Counted from the stretch's first letter, positions 35,260-47,800 are shown. The stretch: DNA of 64,000 bases from Urophycis tenuis (GCA_036785325.1 JAXIVH010000044.1:1490001-1554000), one strand, 5' to 3'. Program-made: numbers and translations. The notes: generated by a model not told the origin, from the sequence alone.

Positions 35260-35676
35260 TTTTTTTTAAGTTGAGACTTGACTTATGTACTATATGAAGT
35301 GAATTACATTACAAGTTAATAATATAAAGCCCCCAGGTGGACTGGGGTCTGGGTGTAAAAAAAATGGTAACCAATGGTAACCAGGGTACACACAGAAACA
35401 CACTAACCAACCAACACACTAATCAACTACCTAACCTTTCATGTCACATCCTGAAGTTTTTCAGCAAAGACAATTTGTTGGTAAGTTTATCTTTTTTCTG
35501 GTTATAGAAAGATATTGATTCTATTGGGATTGGTGCCCTATATTTTTCTACATGTAAGGCGCTCACTCTACTTCTAGATTGATATCATTAGCTAGTTAAC
35601 TTGTCAGATTGTTAGCTAGCATAGCCAGCCACATGTAGCAAGATAGTGCGAGCAGGAGTGGGAGAGAAATGATGGT

Positions 35677-35677
35677 G

Positions 35678-35722
<45 letters not shown>
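35677..35722. repeat. (TG)n microsatellite
   Basis: Uninterrupted TG dinucleotides over about 46 bp, then TGCATACG. Confidence 0.97.
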
Positions 35723-35723
<1 letters not shown>

Positions 35724-36149
35724 ATACGTGTGTGAAAACGTGTGTGCATGTGTAATATGTCACTGTTGTAAATATACTGATTTTCTGATGGTTGTCATCA
35801 AATCATCAGTCTGTTTGAGGCTAGACTTCAATGAAATATGAAACATTGAATGCTACACATGATGTCATTGTTGTAATTAATAAACTGATTTTCAGATGGG
35901 TGTAATGCAGCAATATATCTAAGCTGGTCAGCATGCCAAAAAACGACAAAATGATTAAGACTGGCCAGCTGGCCAGAGTTCTTCAAAGCAGAAGCCTCCA
36001 ACTCAGCCATCCCTGGAAAACTGCATCCTGCATGGTTCCCAGGGGACAGTAAACGACAAGTCCATACATATGAAATGAAAGACAACTATGAAATGGCTCA
36101 AGTCAAACCCAGGGTCTGGTACATATTCTGCTGGGATCTGTGGAATAAC

Positions 36150-37986
36150 CAGCAATTATGAAGCGAGCTAACGTCATAACCTGACTGCCCATGCCAAAGG
36201 AGAGTTTGTAGAAGCCATATGGGAAATGACAAGTGGCCGAGGCAAACATACAGAGAGACAACAAAGAGATCTCAGACCATGTGAAATCGGTCTGAAGAGC
36301 AAGTGTAGCGAACAGTAGAAGCTTTTCAGAGTTTTATCAACCCATTTCAGCTTCAGACTTCTCAGCCCTTGACAAGTTTGAGTTCAGGAGCAGCTATGCC
36401 AGAAGAGGTGCGCTATGATGTGCTGAAAGCCCTGAAAAATGGCAAAACTCAAAAAGAGAAGTTCATCCGTGATCGACTTCAAACTAAAAAGGTCATTTTC
36501 TTTGAACCCATTAAGAGGAACAGATTCAAGACAATGTCGTCTACCACACCTAAAAGGAAGCTTGTGGCATCAAACCAGAAAGTGATCCAGTACAAGTACA
36601 AGTGGGTTTATCTTTTAAATCTTCATCAAATCACAAGAACTTAAGTCACAAATAAGCATCTCTAACCTAATGACCTATCCCTTGACTCTCCCATACTCCA
36701 TCTCAACAATCGATGGCTGAGAATGCACAACTTCCTTCTCCAACCCAATGTGCTCTCATTCAAGATGGAAACTCCTCATTCTACATGTGCGATGTACCAA
36801 AGACAATGAAGACTATATCAGAGCACACTTTCAAAAGTCTACCTTCTGCAGCTGAAACATTATTCAGCACAGACACTTACCTTGACCGTCTTTATTCACC
36901 AAAATCAGCTGAGAGAGATTGCAGAGGTTGTGGTGAACACTTTATAGTTAATGGGCTGAATGTTCATCACCCCGCTGATTGGAATGGTTTTCTCACAAAC
37001 GATGAAAACAAGAAGGCACTCATTCATTTACTTCTGGATCACTGGAGCTCTCATGATATGATGGGAGACATCATCCGAAGGCCTGTCATTTTCATAGACG
37101 CTGGTAAAGCTTTCAAGATAGAATGCAATGCTAGAGTTATGTCAAAAGAACTTCTACCAGAGATCTGTTCAAAACATGAGAAAACAGATGTGAGGGTGAT
37201 AATTTACATGCAGTATATCCAAACCAAAATGCCTCATATCAGAACAGTTAGAGTCAGAGTAAAAGACTCTGACATTTTCATCATCCTCCTGTATTATGCC
37301 AAGTCATCAACTGTCAATATCATCTTTGACATGGGAGATAGACTAATCAACATCAATCAGCTGGCTGAAGATTATTCACAGGAACACATTCAGCTCTTCT
37401 GGCCTTGCATGCACTCACTGGTGCTGACTGCACTTCAGCATTCAAAGGCAAAGGGAAGGTCCGTCCGATGAAGATTCTTAATCGGAATTCAAAGTTTATT
37501 CAGATCTTTGCTAAAGTGGAGAACTCTTGGGAGCTTGATGAACAGATTCTCAGCGGTGTTCAAGAGTTCACCTGTCGCCTCTATGGTTTCAATCGTCAAA
37601 TCAAGAATGTTGATGAGGCAAGAGGGATTAAAGTCAAGAAGATGTGTGGCTCAAGCCTGGAGCTTTGACAGGATCTTTCCGTTGACCTCTCAACCTTCCC
37701 ACCTTGCAAGAGGGTCCTCTTACAGCACATGAATAGAGTAAACTTTCAAGTATGCACCTGGAAGAGGTCTCATGAGCACTACCCGGAAATCCCAAGACCG
37801 CTCAACCATGGATTTCACATAAACACAGAGACAGGCAAGCTAGAACCACTATGGTTTGAGGGTGACGTCATCCCCAAAGCCCTTGTTGATGTCTTGGCAG
37901 AAAAGGATTCAGATGAAGATGACTTGACTGATGAAATTCATACGAATATAGTTGACGATGAGGAAGAGGAGGAAAAGGATGATTGA
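36150..37986 (+). pseudogene. Relic of an unnamed multicopy protein family (C-terminal part), PIN-nuclease-like
   Basis: Pieces in order: MPEEVRYDVLKALKNGKTQ and FEPIKRNRFKTMS (36369-36644); DWNGFLTNDENKKALIHLLL, KTDVRVIIYMQYIQ, VRVKDSDIFIILLYYAKSS (36713-37400); then, after a frameshift near 37405, HALTGADCTSAFKGKGK (to 37668); then, past an in-frame TGA, LSTFPPCKRVLLQHMNRVNF and an acidic tail EPLWFEGDVIPKAL then DEEEEEKDD (to 37986). I recall this layout from large, repeated, uncharacterised animal proteins. The spaced acidic motifs (E-x-D-x-R, D-x-D, TG-x-D) resemble PIN/FEN-type nucleases; this is inference. The paralogue at 42545-44763 keeps the N-terminal part. The gene is broken and probably dead. 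Confidence 0.6.
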
Positions 37987-38931
37987 GAGTTCATATTCTA
38001 CCCTTATACAATACACTAACATGACCAGTTGTCGAAGTACAGCATGGATAAGCAGCAAAAACATCTAAGAACCAAATAAATGTTTTCTATTTTATGCTTG
38101 AGCTGTATTTTTGTTTCGGCATTAGGCTGTAAAAAATGTTTACTCTATTGAAGGTTGGATTTTTGATAAAAGACTGCACACTAGAGTCATCTTTATTCAC
38201 TTAGCAGTACATAAGTCAAGTCTCAACTCTAGTTTAAGATATTGTTCAGATGCAAAAAAATGATTGATCCCATATTGAATGGTAATGCTTGAAAGTTGTT
38301 TTCTCTGATTTGAGGTACAGTGGAGTACACTGTGGTCATAGCAGCTGTAATCCTCTAGATAGAAAGGTCATCTTGGACTTAAAATGAAGTTTATAAACAG
38401 ACATCAGACATTTTTTAATGTACTTTAGAGGCGGATATGTATGATAAAATGCTTGAAAATTATCACTTTGGATGATAATGTGTCAGGCGGACAGACTTTT
38501 TTTGTCTTTTGGGGTATCAGCAATCCCCAGAATCTTTTTATGCTAGTTTCTCCTATGTGTCAGCATACATCATACAACATTTTAGGGTTATATGACCATT
38601 TATGCAGTTGCAGTACCTACATTTTTACAATTTCATCACTTCGTCAGGAGCTTTTCACAATTTTTTTGTTTTTTGGCCCCTGAGACCAAACGGGGCCGAG
38701 TTGGGGGTGGTCATTATCAACTTGTTGTTGTAGTTGAAATAATAGAATCTCATATTTACATAAACTAAGCAGCTTATGTTCTACAACTCATACAAAATGG
38801 CAAAAAAAAATAAAAATTTGGTCTCGGTCTCGCTCTTGAGCTCAACTAGTATTGGTCTTGACTTGGTCTGTCTTGGTCTTGGTAGTGTCTTGGTCTCGGT
38901 TTAGGCGGTCTTGACTACAAGTCTCAGGGAT
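37987..38931. other. Unassigned AT-rich intergenic stretch
   Basis: No frame above 80 codons, and none protein-like. A GGTCTTGGT-type repetition occurs near 38820-38930. Nothing else is recognised. Confidence 0.5.
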
Positions 38932-39520
38932 GCAGACAAGTCGCTTTTCGGCGACTCTCGCTTTTTTCACGGGAGTTTGGGTGACTTGTAGCCTGGGAAT
39001 TTCCATGCTGCTTTGCGCGCGATTTCATTCTCACTGCAAAGACAGCCTGGAAACCACCGCCCTTATTTTCCCCTGAGTTAGGGAACCAATCACAGAACGG
39101 GGGGGCAGCAAGACGACGGAGACATCTATGCGCGACACCGAAGCTTGTAGCGTGTTAATCCAACATGGCAGCGGACACAACGTTACCGTTCGATGCAGCC
39201 TTAGAAAGTGTATTAAGTAGCTTTTGTAGCAATTAATTTAATTTTTGTAGCTAATTTTTAGTGGCAATTGGCTATGAATCGCGTGCAAAGCAGCATGTGA
39301 AGAACCAGACGCCATTTGATAGACATTCGTAGCGCCCAATAAACGGCTCTAGGCATTCGTAAACCACGCCTCAAATACGAGAAAATGCACACCTAGTTCC
39401 CAGACCACCATCTCATCGAGATGTGGACGCGTCAGCCAGGCTAGGTGACTTGTGCAAATCGTGTAGATCCGTTGAGTTTTTATTAGGGGGGGGGGGGGCA
39501 GGTGTGACGTATGATGTCAT
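38932..39520. mobile_element. Partial second copy of the 2332-3713 transposon family, opposite orientation
   Basis: Left end ATGCAGACAAGTCGCTTTTC, then CGTGTAGATCCGTTGAGTTT and a 13-base G run, match the reverse complement of the right end of the element at 2332-3713. A 455-bp element (38989-39443) is inserted within it. Its far end is not identified. Confidence 0.6.
38989..39443. mobile_element. Nested 455-bp nonautonomous DNA element
   Basis: Termini TAGCCTGG and CCAGGCTA are inverted repeats, flanked on both sides by GGTGACTTG (38980-38988 and 39444-39452), an 8-9-bp target duplication. CATGCTGCTTTGCGCG near the left end is partly mirrored by GTGCAAAGCAGCATG near 39280. No coding capacity. 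Confidence 0.8.
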
Positions 39521-39898
39521 ACGTCACCTCGCCGTCTTTCCCGGTCTTCGCTATTTTGTTCCGCCTTCTTCGACTGGCTGGCTTCATCTACCTGCTCATT
39601 TACGCGGAGTCAATGGCGACAACATCAACTGAGGTAAGGATATTCGCTTATTTAAACTCAATTCACATCAGAGTTGTAAAGCAGATGTCTAATGTCGACT
39701 GTTAGTGATAGTTAGGGCTGGGTATCGACCCTCGGTACTTTTTGAGCACCGACCGAATCACGTGCGTAGCACCGAGTGTCGAAAACTGACCAAGCATTCG
39801 GTGCCAATTTTCGGTACTTGACAGCTCATTTATACGGAGAACAGGAGAAATACCTGTTTCTCCGGTTCAACCAATCCAAAATGTGATAAGCCTCTGAT

Positions 39899-40644
39899 TA
39901 GGGCTGGGTGATTAATTGAATTTCGATTACGATTTTGGCTTCCCTCGATCATTAAATCAAGATAATCGTAATAAAACGATCATTCTGCCACCCGCCGTGT
40001 TTTGTGTGGTAAATGGAGCGAACCCTTCTTTCTCCACCTGCGCACTCCGCTGCGCCCCGCCCCCGCCTGAAAACTTGCAAGATATGTCACGCGACCGTGT
40101 CTGCACCTCAAGCGAATACGACCAATCTATTTAACCACTTAAAAGTCTGCACACAGAGTAATACATGACCAAGCAATCAAGGAAAAAATGAAAAGCTCCT
40201 CCACTCCTGCCACCGCAACACAGTCCTCAATTAAGGAGACCCTATACAATGCCACCCCATATCCAGCCAGCTCCCGCAGGCATAAAGAAATAACAGATGC
40301 AATCGCACATGATTGCCAAAGACATGTGCCCTATCAGCACCGTTAGCGACCCGGCGTTCAATAAACTGATAAACACATTGGACAAGCGGTATGTGTTACC
40401 ACCACGTCACCATTTCAGTAGAATTGCGCTGCCTGCCCTTTATGACGAATGTCGCGGAAAAGTTGCAAGAGAAGTGTCAATTATATTTTGCCACCACAAC
40501 GAACCTATGTTTGAGTCGCACCATCAAAAACATTTTTTGATTTTTTTTTTTTTAAATCAATGAATAATCGTCTTTAATAATCGCAATTACAATATCAATC
40601 AAAATAATCGTGATTATCATTTTTGACATAATCGAGCAGCCCTA
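39899..40644 (+). mobile_element. hAT-Ac-like element nested inside another hAT
   Basis: The 746-bp insert has ends TAGGGCTGGGTGATTAAT and (read from the right) TAGGGCTGCTCGATTATG, with a perfect 8-bp duplication CCTCTGAT (39891-39898 and 40645-40652). It is a deletion derivative that keeps the start of a transposase. Confidence 0.88.
40000..40480 (+). pseudogene. hAT transposase N-terminal remnant (ZBED1/Ac-like)
   Basis: In changing frames: LKTCKICHATVSAPQANTTN then LFNHLKVC, a BED finger with Cys-x2-Cys...His-x4-Cys; then QSSIKETLYNATPYPASSRR and HKEITDAIA; then AKDMCPISTVSDPAFNKLIN and PRHHFSRIALPALYDECRGK. This is the usual lead-in to a ZBED1-type hAT transposase (recalled). The catalytic core is absent. 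Confidence 0.65.
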
Positions 40645-40860
40645 CCTCTGATTGTCTCATTAAATTATCTATCTATCTAGTGGCTAAATAGATACACTTA
40701 TTTTGTTGAATGAAAAAAAAATGGTTATTGAAATTTGTTCAACACTCATCCAAGTAAGGTATCGAAAAAAGTACCGTATTGGTATCGGTATCGAATCCCA
40801 GGTATCGGTATCGGCACCGGTATCGAAAAATTTCAAACGATACCCAGCCCTAGTGATAGT

Positions 40861-42544
40861 TTAACGTTAGCATTAATTAACGTTACGTTAGCATTGATTT
40901 ACATTACGTTAGCATTGACTCGGTCAGAGCTGCTTCTCTTGACTCTGAACATAATGCTAGATATCCACTAACTACTAGCCAGAGATAGCGTGTCTGAAAA
41001 CGTCTCATTGTGAAGTCAAAACAGCTCGAAATAAGCCAGTGACAGTGTTTGAGTGTCTGAGACTAAAGCTGAGTTTTCTAGCTATCAGATATTTCTCATT
41101 TGGGTGACGTTACGCTAGGCTGAGCAGAACCACCTTTCATTGATTAATTAGATCTGTGTGTAGCTGCTACCTGTTCAGTAAAACACGAAATTGACCCGCT
41201 TTATGAGTAAATTTTGCATCCTGTTTTGTATGAACACCTAACTACATCTGCATTTTTCTGCAACAAAGGTAGTAACAGTAGGCATATCTGTCTTTATATG
41301 TGGCTGTGGCTGCGATCGCCTAGCACCCCCCCTCCCTCCTCGCTTCGCCGTGTATTCCTATTGGCTATTTTTGTCCTGGTCCAGACCATAGCAGTTTTGC
41401 TCTACACTAGTGTTTACAGTCTGAACACACTGAGACAATATATTTAATATAATATTTGTCACATTTGACAACACAGGAAGTGGACATGTAGCATTACAGT
41501 GTTAAATAAGACAAATAAGTGAGATAAATTAATTTGGTTGTCATGTCATTTTGCTAACAGCATTCAACTCTTCATTTTCAGAATCAAAGAGTTTGAGGAA
41601 AGTGAGGCATTTGTTGTGCAAAAATTGGATGCAGGATTAAACTGCAGCTGGAAGTGGACGTGGCTAAAGATAGATTCTACCATTGAGGTTCAGTCAGTAC
41701 AACATAAATTCCCGCTGTCTGACTTACACAAAAAAGGATACTGCAAAACTGACTTGCCTATGGAGTTTCAGAAAATGTATCACATCACCATATTATTACA
41801 ATCTGGGGGATTACTGTGAGCCTGGAACCTGACTAGAGAGTTACTGCAGACAAGAGGCCAACACACATGCTGACAGCTTTCATTACTTTATTGGTATCCA
41901 TCTAAGGTAACTAACACTTATTTTTTATTTGATTAATGTGTTTATGTAAATCAATCAAGTTATTTAAAATAAATGAATTCCATAGATTAAAGATAGCTAG
42001 CTAGATTACCCATAGATTTGTAGCTATTTTCTATTTACTAGCTAGCTATTGTTAATTCTAGGAATTCATTGATTTCATTACCAGTCTATAGCTTACTTAT
42101 CGCCTACCTAACCCAAGTTCATTCAACTTTGTTCTTTATGTAACTAATATTTTAATATTTATCTTCATTAAATGACCGTTGTTTTTATTGTTTTACCCTT
42201 AGATGCATAAGTGGGGTCAAAAATTACCCCGAGGGTTGTTATTCTTCAAAATCTCTGAAATTAAAAGTTTTTACACTTCCATATTCCAGGTATTCCTCAT
42301 AAAACATGTTTTTGTGAGGACATTTGAATTTTAGTTAGCTAACTACAAAATAATGTTAGTAGTAATGTTTGTACTCTGTTAGCTAGCTTACTAAGCTAGT
42401 TTAATGTTAGCTGGCTTTACTATGCTAGTGTAAGGTTAGCTGGCTTAGTAAGCTAGCTAACATTACACTAGCTTAGTAAACCAGCAATAGTAAACCAGTG
42501 AAATCTCACCTGAAATAACAAGCATTGGTTACATGCCTATCATC
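40861..42544. other. Unassigned AT-rich stretch with TTAGC/GCTAGC repeats
   Basis: Short AACGTTAGCATT motifs recur near 40862-40920, and GCTAGCTAGC and TTAGCTGGCTTA motifs cluster at 41990-42490, partly as inverted copies. GATGCATAAGTGGGGTC near 42204 resembles a terminus seen in fish DNA transposons (weak). Frames of 77 and 93 codons (41214, 41538) are not recognisable proteins. Confidence 0.45.
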
Positions 42545-44763
42545 TAGGCACCTGCTCACGACCTAGATACACTGAATACGGTTGTGCTTAGATGCAAACA
42601 CGTAGCCAGAGAACTAGGGCAACATCACGTAGTCATCACAGTAGATGAGGCATTGTACTGTATGTTGATGGAGCTGAAATGGGTAAATGCCGACTACATG
42701 GGTTGCCTCATCGTCAGATTGGGTGGCCTTCATACTGCAATGAAATTCATAGCAGTCATTGGCAAGCACACCCAATCATCTGGACTGTTAGAAGCATGGG
42801 TTGAGAGCAACCTACTTGGCCCCAACACTGCTGAACAAGTCATGACAGGAAAGTCCTACAACAAGGGAATCAGAGCCCACAAAATCACTCTCCAATCCAT
42901 GTGGAGGATGCTTATTTCTGAGCTGCTTAGCTTCCTGAGAGACAGGAATCCAGACCTCAAAGAGCAATTGGAGAAGACCAAGACCGGCCCTACAGAAGAA
43001 CTTGTGACGTTGCTTGCTTCCAAAGAGTGTGAAGCCGCCACAGAAGCCTACTTTCCAGCCAATGACAACCCAAACTTCAAATTTTGGTGGGGCTACATGC
43101 AGATGGTCCACATCCTTTTGTTGTTCATTCGCACTCAGAGAGATGGGATCTGGGACCTACACCTTTATGCATTCCAGCGATGTTACCTTACTTCATGTAG
43201 TACAATCATACCAACTATGCTCGCTGGGGGACCATTTACCTGAATGAAATGCACCAACTTCCACAGCAAGTCAAGAGGGAGTTGGATGCAGGAAACTTTG
43301 TGGTCAAACGTTCATCACAATGTTTCAACCAAGTGGACCCAGATCAAAGTCAGGAGTGGCTAGGCTGTATTGGCAAAAAGGGAGGAGGCATTATTGGCAT
43401 CACAAAGACATCTTCAGCTCTCAGTCGGTGGGCTCTGTCTTTCAACCTCCGAAGTGAACGTGCCCATGACACCAAGGTGGCCTTGGGTCTAGGAACTGGT
43501 GACGACTTTATCCACAATGAAACCACAAAAGGCAGAATGAAACGGGACTCAAAAGATGATGATTCTTCGCTCACTGTCTTGCAGAGATTTGGTCTCTTTT
43601 CCACTAACCTGCCCCAGACGCTGCAAAACATTGCAAACAATGACTTGGCTACACAGGATATTGAAGATGACCTGTTGAACACTCCACAGAAAGGGCAAGA
43701 TCAGTTGGATGCTTTTGTCAGGGAGAGGCTGATGCCATTTAAAGAGAGAAGTGTGAGCTTCAGGGACAAACTGACACAGAACAAGTTTTTTACTTTTTCC
43801 TCACTATTTGAAGTGAAACAGTCAGATACCAAAACTGGAAAGGCAAAAAACTGTCAAGGCAGACAGTAACATCCTACAGCGTCTCATCAAAGCCTATGAA
43901 GCCGGACGTACAGTCAACCTGGACAACATAATGATGCAACTGTTTGTTGTAGCTCTATCTTTGGCAGAGGTTAATAGGCCGCTACGTTCAGGTTCGAAGG
44001 CGATATTTGCCAAGATCTTGACAGCTGACATACCATGTCCCAGTGACATCAAAGCCACATATCTACAGTGTAAACCAATGTTAGTCATTGATGGACAAGC
44101 TCTAAACATTTCCATTGGAAAACCACAAGAAGCCAAGACCTTTGGAGACCTGGCAGACACCTTTGTTAAATCTGTTCTTCAAAGTGGCTCACAATTCCAG
44201 TGAATTGATGTCCTGTTTGATTGCTACCATGAGCACACAATCAAAGGCGGAACAAGGAAATGGCATGGGAAAGGCTCACTGGCAATCAGACGACCAATCA
44301 CAAAAAGAGATTTACCACTTCCTGCAAAGTGGGAGAACTTCATTGCTCACCAAGACAACAAGGCAGACATGGCTCGCTTTCTCTCCCAACAGCTGATTCT
44401 GAGGGCACCAGTAAACAAAACCATAGTTGCCGCACGTGGTTTCAGCGATGAAGAGAGGGTCGAAGCTACTGACCCAAACTTTGACACAGACAGCTTGGAA
44501 GCTTAACATGAAGAAGCAGATACAAGAATTGTTCTTCACTGCATTAGAAGCAGAGCAGAAACCATTGTTTCTGGTGTCTGCAAGAGACACCGATGTCTTG
44601 ATTCAGCTGATCGTCTACTTCCACAGAATGCCATGCCAACAAATCTGGATGAAAGCAGGGACAGCAAAGGACAGAAAGTACATCCCCATTCATGCAGTTG
44701 TGGAAAAGCTGCAGATGGAAGAAGAGGTCCTTGAGCTGCTTCCAGGCACTGACTGGGAGTGAC
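42545..44763 (+). pseudogene. Relic of an unnamed multicopy protein family (N-terminal and central part)
   Basis: Pieces in order: HVVITVDEALYCMLMELKW, CLIVRLGGLHTAMKFIAVIG, MTGKSYNKGIRAHKITL, FWWGYMQMVHILLLFIR (42584-43243); VKRELDAGNFVVKRSSQCFN, GGGIIGITKTSSALSRWALS, GRMKRDSKDDDSS (43249-43869); KAYEAGRTVNLDNIMMQLFV, MLVIDGQALNISIGKPQEAK, TFGDLADTFVKSVL (43870-44203); then past an in-frame TGA, KWENFIAHQDNKADMARFLS, then past a TAA, HEEADTRIVLHCIRSRAE, and in a third frame SARDTDVLIQLIVYFHRMPC, KAGTAKDRKYIPIHAV (to 44762). There are at least three frame changes and two stops. The family is the same as at 36150-37986. PIN-like nuclease is inference from the acidic motifs. No introns are apparent, as in transposon-borne or retrocopied genes. 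Confidence 0.65.
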
Positions 44764-44855
44764 TCAACAGAAGTTAGGCTCAAAGGACTTGTGACATGTA
44801 ATTAAACCTAACAGCACTACCCACAAGCAAACACACTGGCAGTGCGACATTGTTT
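44764..44855. repeat. Leftmost remnant of the tRNA/snRNA array unit
   Basis: GAAGTTAGGCTCAAAGGACT then TGTGACATGTAATTAAACC then CCACAAGCAAACACAC match unit sequence at 49325-49372 and 52480-52521. The array therefore once extended left of the LINE at 44856. Confidence 0.75.
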
Positions 44856-47800
44856 CTAAGATAAGATAAGATAATCCTTTATTGATCCCCCTTAGGAGAA
44901 ATTCACAATGACCAGCAGTACAGGGGATAGACGAGTGCAAAGAACCTGACTATAGTCAATAACAATAAACAATAAATAGATCTACCTAGAGAGATTATTT
45001 TAAGTTAAATTAAGTTAAATGGGAGCTCTTTGAGTCAGGTCGATGAAAAGTTAGAACCTGTATGCATACATTGTAAACATCCTTGGTTGCTATTTGTAGT
45101 GCAAAAATAGAGTGTGCAAATGTGCGGAGTGTGCAAGATGCAAGATGTGCAAATTTATACAAGGTATTCCAGGTACAACCTATGAATAGACCTAAAATAA
45201 CGACGGCTAGAAGACAGTCCAAGATGTGTGGTGTGGTGTGTGTGTAGTGTAGTGTGGTGTTCAGTCCATTGTTCAGTCCATTGCCTGGTGGTGTTGGGGC
45301 TTCCTGGAGCCTGATAGCTGATGGGATGAAAGAGCCCCCCAAGCGCTTTGAGGCACGTGGCTGAGTGAGCCTATGGCTGAGAGGGGTTGTCCAGGATCGC
45401 CTGCAGCTTTCCCCTCATCCTCCTCTCTGTCACCGCCTCCACACAGTCCAGCTTCATCCCCACCACAGAGCTCGCCCTCCTCACCAGCTTGTTCAGCTTA
45501 CTGGCACCACCGCTCCCAATGCCTCCTCCCCAGCACACAACTGCGAAGAAGGTGACACTGGCTACCACCAACTGGTAGAACATCCGTAGCAGCCTAGTGC
45601 ACACGTTGAAGGATTTGAGCCTCCTCAGGAAGAACAGCCTGCTCTGTCCCTTCCTGTAGAGGGCCTCGGTGTTATCTGACCAGTCCAGTTTGTTGTTCAG
45701 GTGCACCCCAAGGAACTTGCAGGTATCCACCATCTCCACCTCTTCCCCCTTTATGGAAACTGGTAATGGGGGACTCTTTCTGCGTCTGAAGTCCACCACC
45801 AGCTCCTTGGTTTTCCCTGTGTTGAGCTGAAGGTGGTTCCCGTCACACCATCCCACAAAGTTCTTCACCAGTTCCCTGTACTCCTCCTCCCCGTTGCCTG
45901 TGATGCACCCAACAATGGAGGAGTCGTCAGAGAACTTCTGCAGGTGGCATGTTCGGGAGTTGTAGCAGAAATCCGAGGTGTAGAGGGTGAACAAGAATGG
46001 TGAAAGTACAGTTCCCTGGGGTGTGCCGGTGTTGCTTGTCACCATGTCTGACAAGCAGTGTCGCAGCCTGACATACTGCGGCCTGTCCGTGAGGTAGTTC
46101 GTAATCCATGCCACCATGTCAGGATCGACCTGCATCACCAGGAGCTTCTCAGCCAGCCGGCCTGGCTGGACGGTGTCAAAAGCACTAGAGAAGTCGAAGA
46201 ACATGATTCTCACCATGCTCTGTGGCCTCTCCAGGTGTGTGTAAGCTATGTGAAGCAGGTAGATGATAGCATCCTCCACGCCGATGTGGGTTTGGTACGC
46301 AAACTGCAATGGGTCCAGGCAGTCACGCACCCTGGGCTTGAGGTAGTCCAGAACCGACCTCTCAAAGGTCTTCATGACGTGTGACGTTAGAGCCACAGGT
46401 CTGAAGTCCCCTGGAGCGTTGGGGCGACCCTTATTTGGCACAGGGACTACGCAGGAAGTCTTCCATAGAGTTGGCACCTTTTTCAGCCTCAGGGAGAGGC
46501 CGAAAAGGTGCGTGAACACTCCTGCCAGCTGCTCCGCACAGATCTTGAGCACCCTCGGGCTGATGTCATCGGGTCCTCTGGCCTTGCTAGGCCTGATCCT
46601 TGTGAGCTGCCGTCTCACGTGGCTGGTGTTGATGGTTAGGGTTGGTGTTACCGAGGTCACAGGAGTAGTAGGGGGTGTGGCGAGGGGGTGACTGTCCTCT
46701 GGGCCAGACATTGGTCCTGCCTCACTGTGAGTGTGGAACGGGAGAGAGAGAGAGGGTGGTGCTGGGAGAGGAGGTGCAAGAGCTGCCATGCCCGGGTCTG
46801 GTGGTACCGCAGGGAGATGAGTAGAGCAGGAAGGGGGAGGGGGTGTTGATCTGGCCCCGGTTGGTGAGTCAAATCTGTTGAAAAACAGGTTTAACTCATC
46901 GGCCCATTCCTTTGTCCCCTCCTGTGATCCTCCGGCAGTTTTCATGCCGGTGATGGTTCTCACCCCTGCCCACACCTCTCGGGAGTTGTTCAGCTGCAGC
47001 TTCCCCTCTATCCTGCTTTTGTAGCAGTCCTTAGCCCTCCTCAGTTTCCTCCTCAGCTCTCTTTGTATCTCCCTCTGTGTGTCATCATTGCCTCCTGCCA
47101 TGAAGGCTCTCCTCTTACGGTTCAACAGGACTTTGATGTCCCTGTTGATCCAGGGTTTGCTGTTGGGTAAGCAGCGTACCTTCTTGGTAGGGACAACACT
47201 CTCCTCACAGAACTTTATATAGTCTGTGACGCATTGAGTGAGACCCTCAATGTCGTCACCGTAGTCTTCCTGAAACATCCCCCAGTCTGTTGTCCTGTAG
47301 CACTCCCTAAGGGCCTCCTGAGCCTCCTCTGACCACTGCTGTACAGTCCTGGTGGTGATGGGCTGTCTCCTCACAAGAGGCTTGTATATAGGAGACAGTA
47401 GTATCAAGCAGTGGTCGGATTTGCCCAGGGGGGGAAGGGCTATTGCACTGTATGCCTCCTTAACATTGGCATACAGTAAGTCCAAGGTCTTATCTCCTCT
47501 GGTGCTGCAGGTTACATACTGGGTGAAGTCAGTTAGTGTCTTAGATATATTCACATGGTTAAAGTCTCCGTTTACTATAATGAGAGCGTTGGGATGTCTA
47601 GTCTGCAGGTCTGCGACGGAGGAATGAATGACGTCACAAGCCCGCGCCGCCACGGCCGATGGTGGAGTGTAAACAATAACAACAATGGCTGCCGAAAACT
47701 CACGGGGCAGATAGTACGGTCTCAGTCCCACCGCTAACAGCTCGACATCAGGCGTGCACGTGATTTCCTTCGTGGTAACATGTCCCGGGTTGCACCATTT

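Larger units (their letters stand above)
34911..36149. other. Intergenic stretch with AT and GT microsatellites
   Basis: No gene is recognised. It holds an (AT)n tract at 35213-35256 and a (TG)n tract at 35677-35722. The 305-codon frame overlapping its left part is a plus-strand shadow of the Rex3-like ORF. Confidence 0.6.
39713..40852. mobile_element. Nonautonomous hAT-like element (TAGGGCTGGGTATCG termini)
   Basis: The 1140-bp element has inverted ends, TAGGGCTGGGTATCG and its mirror CGATACCCAGCCCTA. A perfect 8-bp duplication GTGATAGT flanks it (39705-39712 and 40853-40860). GGTATCGGTATCG repeats lie in the right part. A second element is nested at 39899-40644. Confidence 0.88.

Noticed and set aside
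41214..41819. Frames of 77 and 93 codons
   Set aside because: No recognisable domain, AT-rich surroundings and no supporting neighbours.
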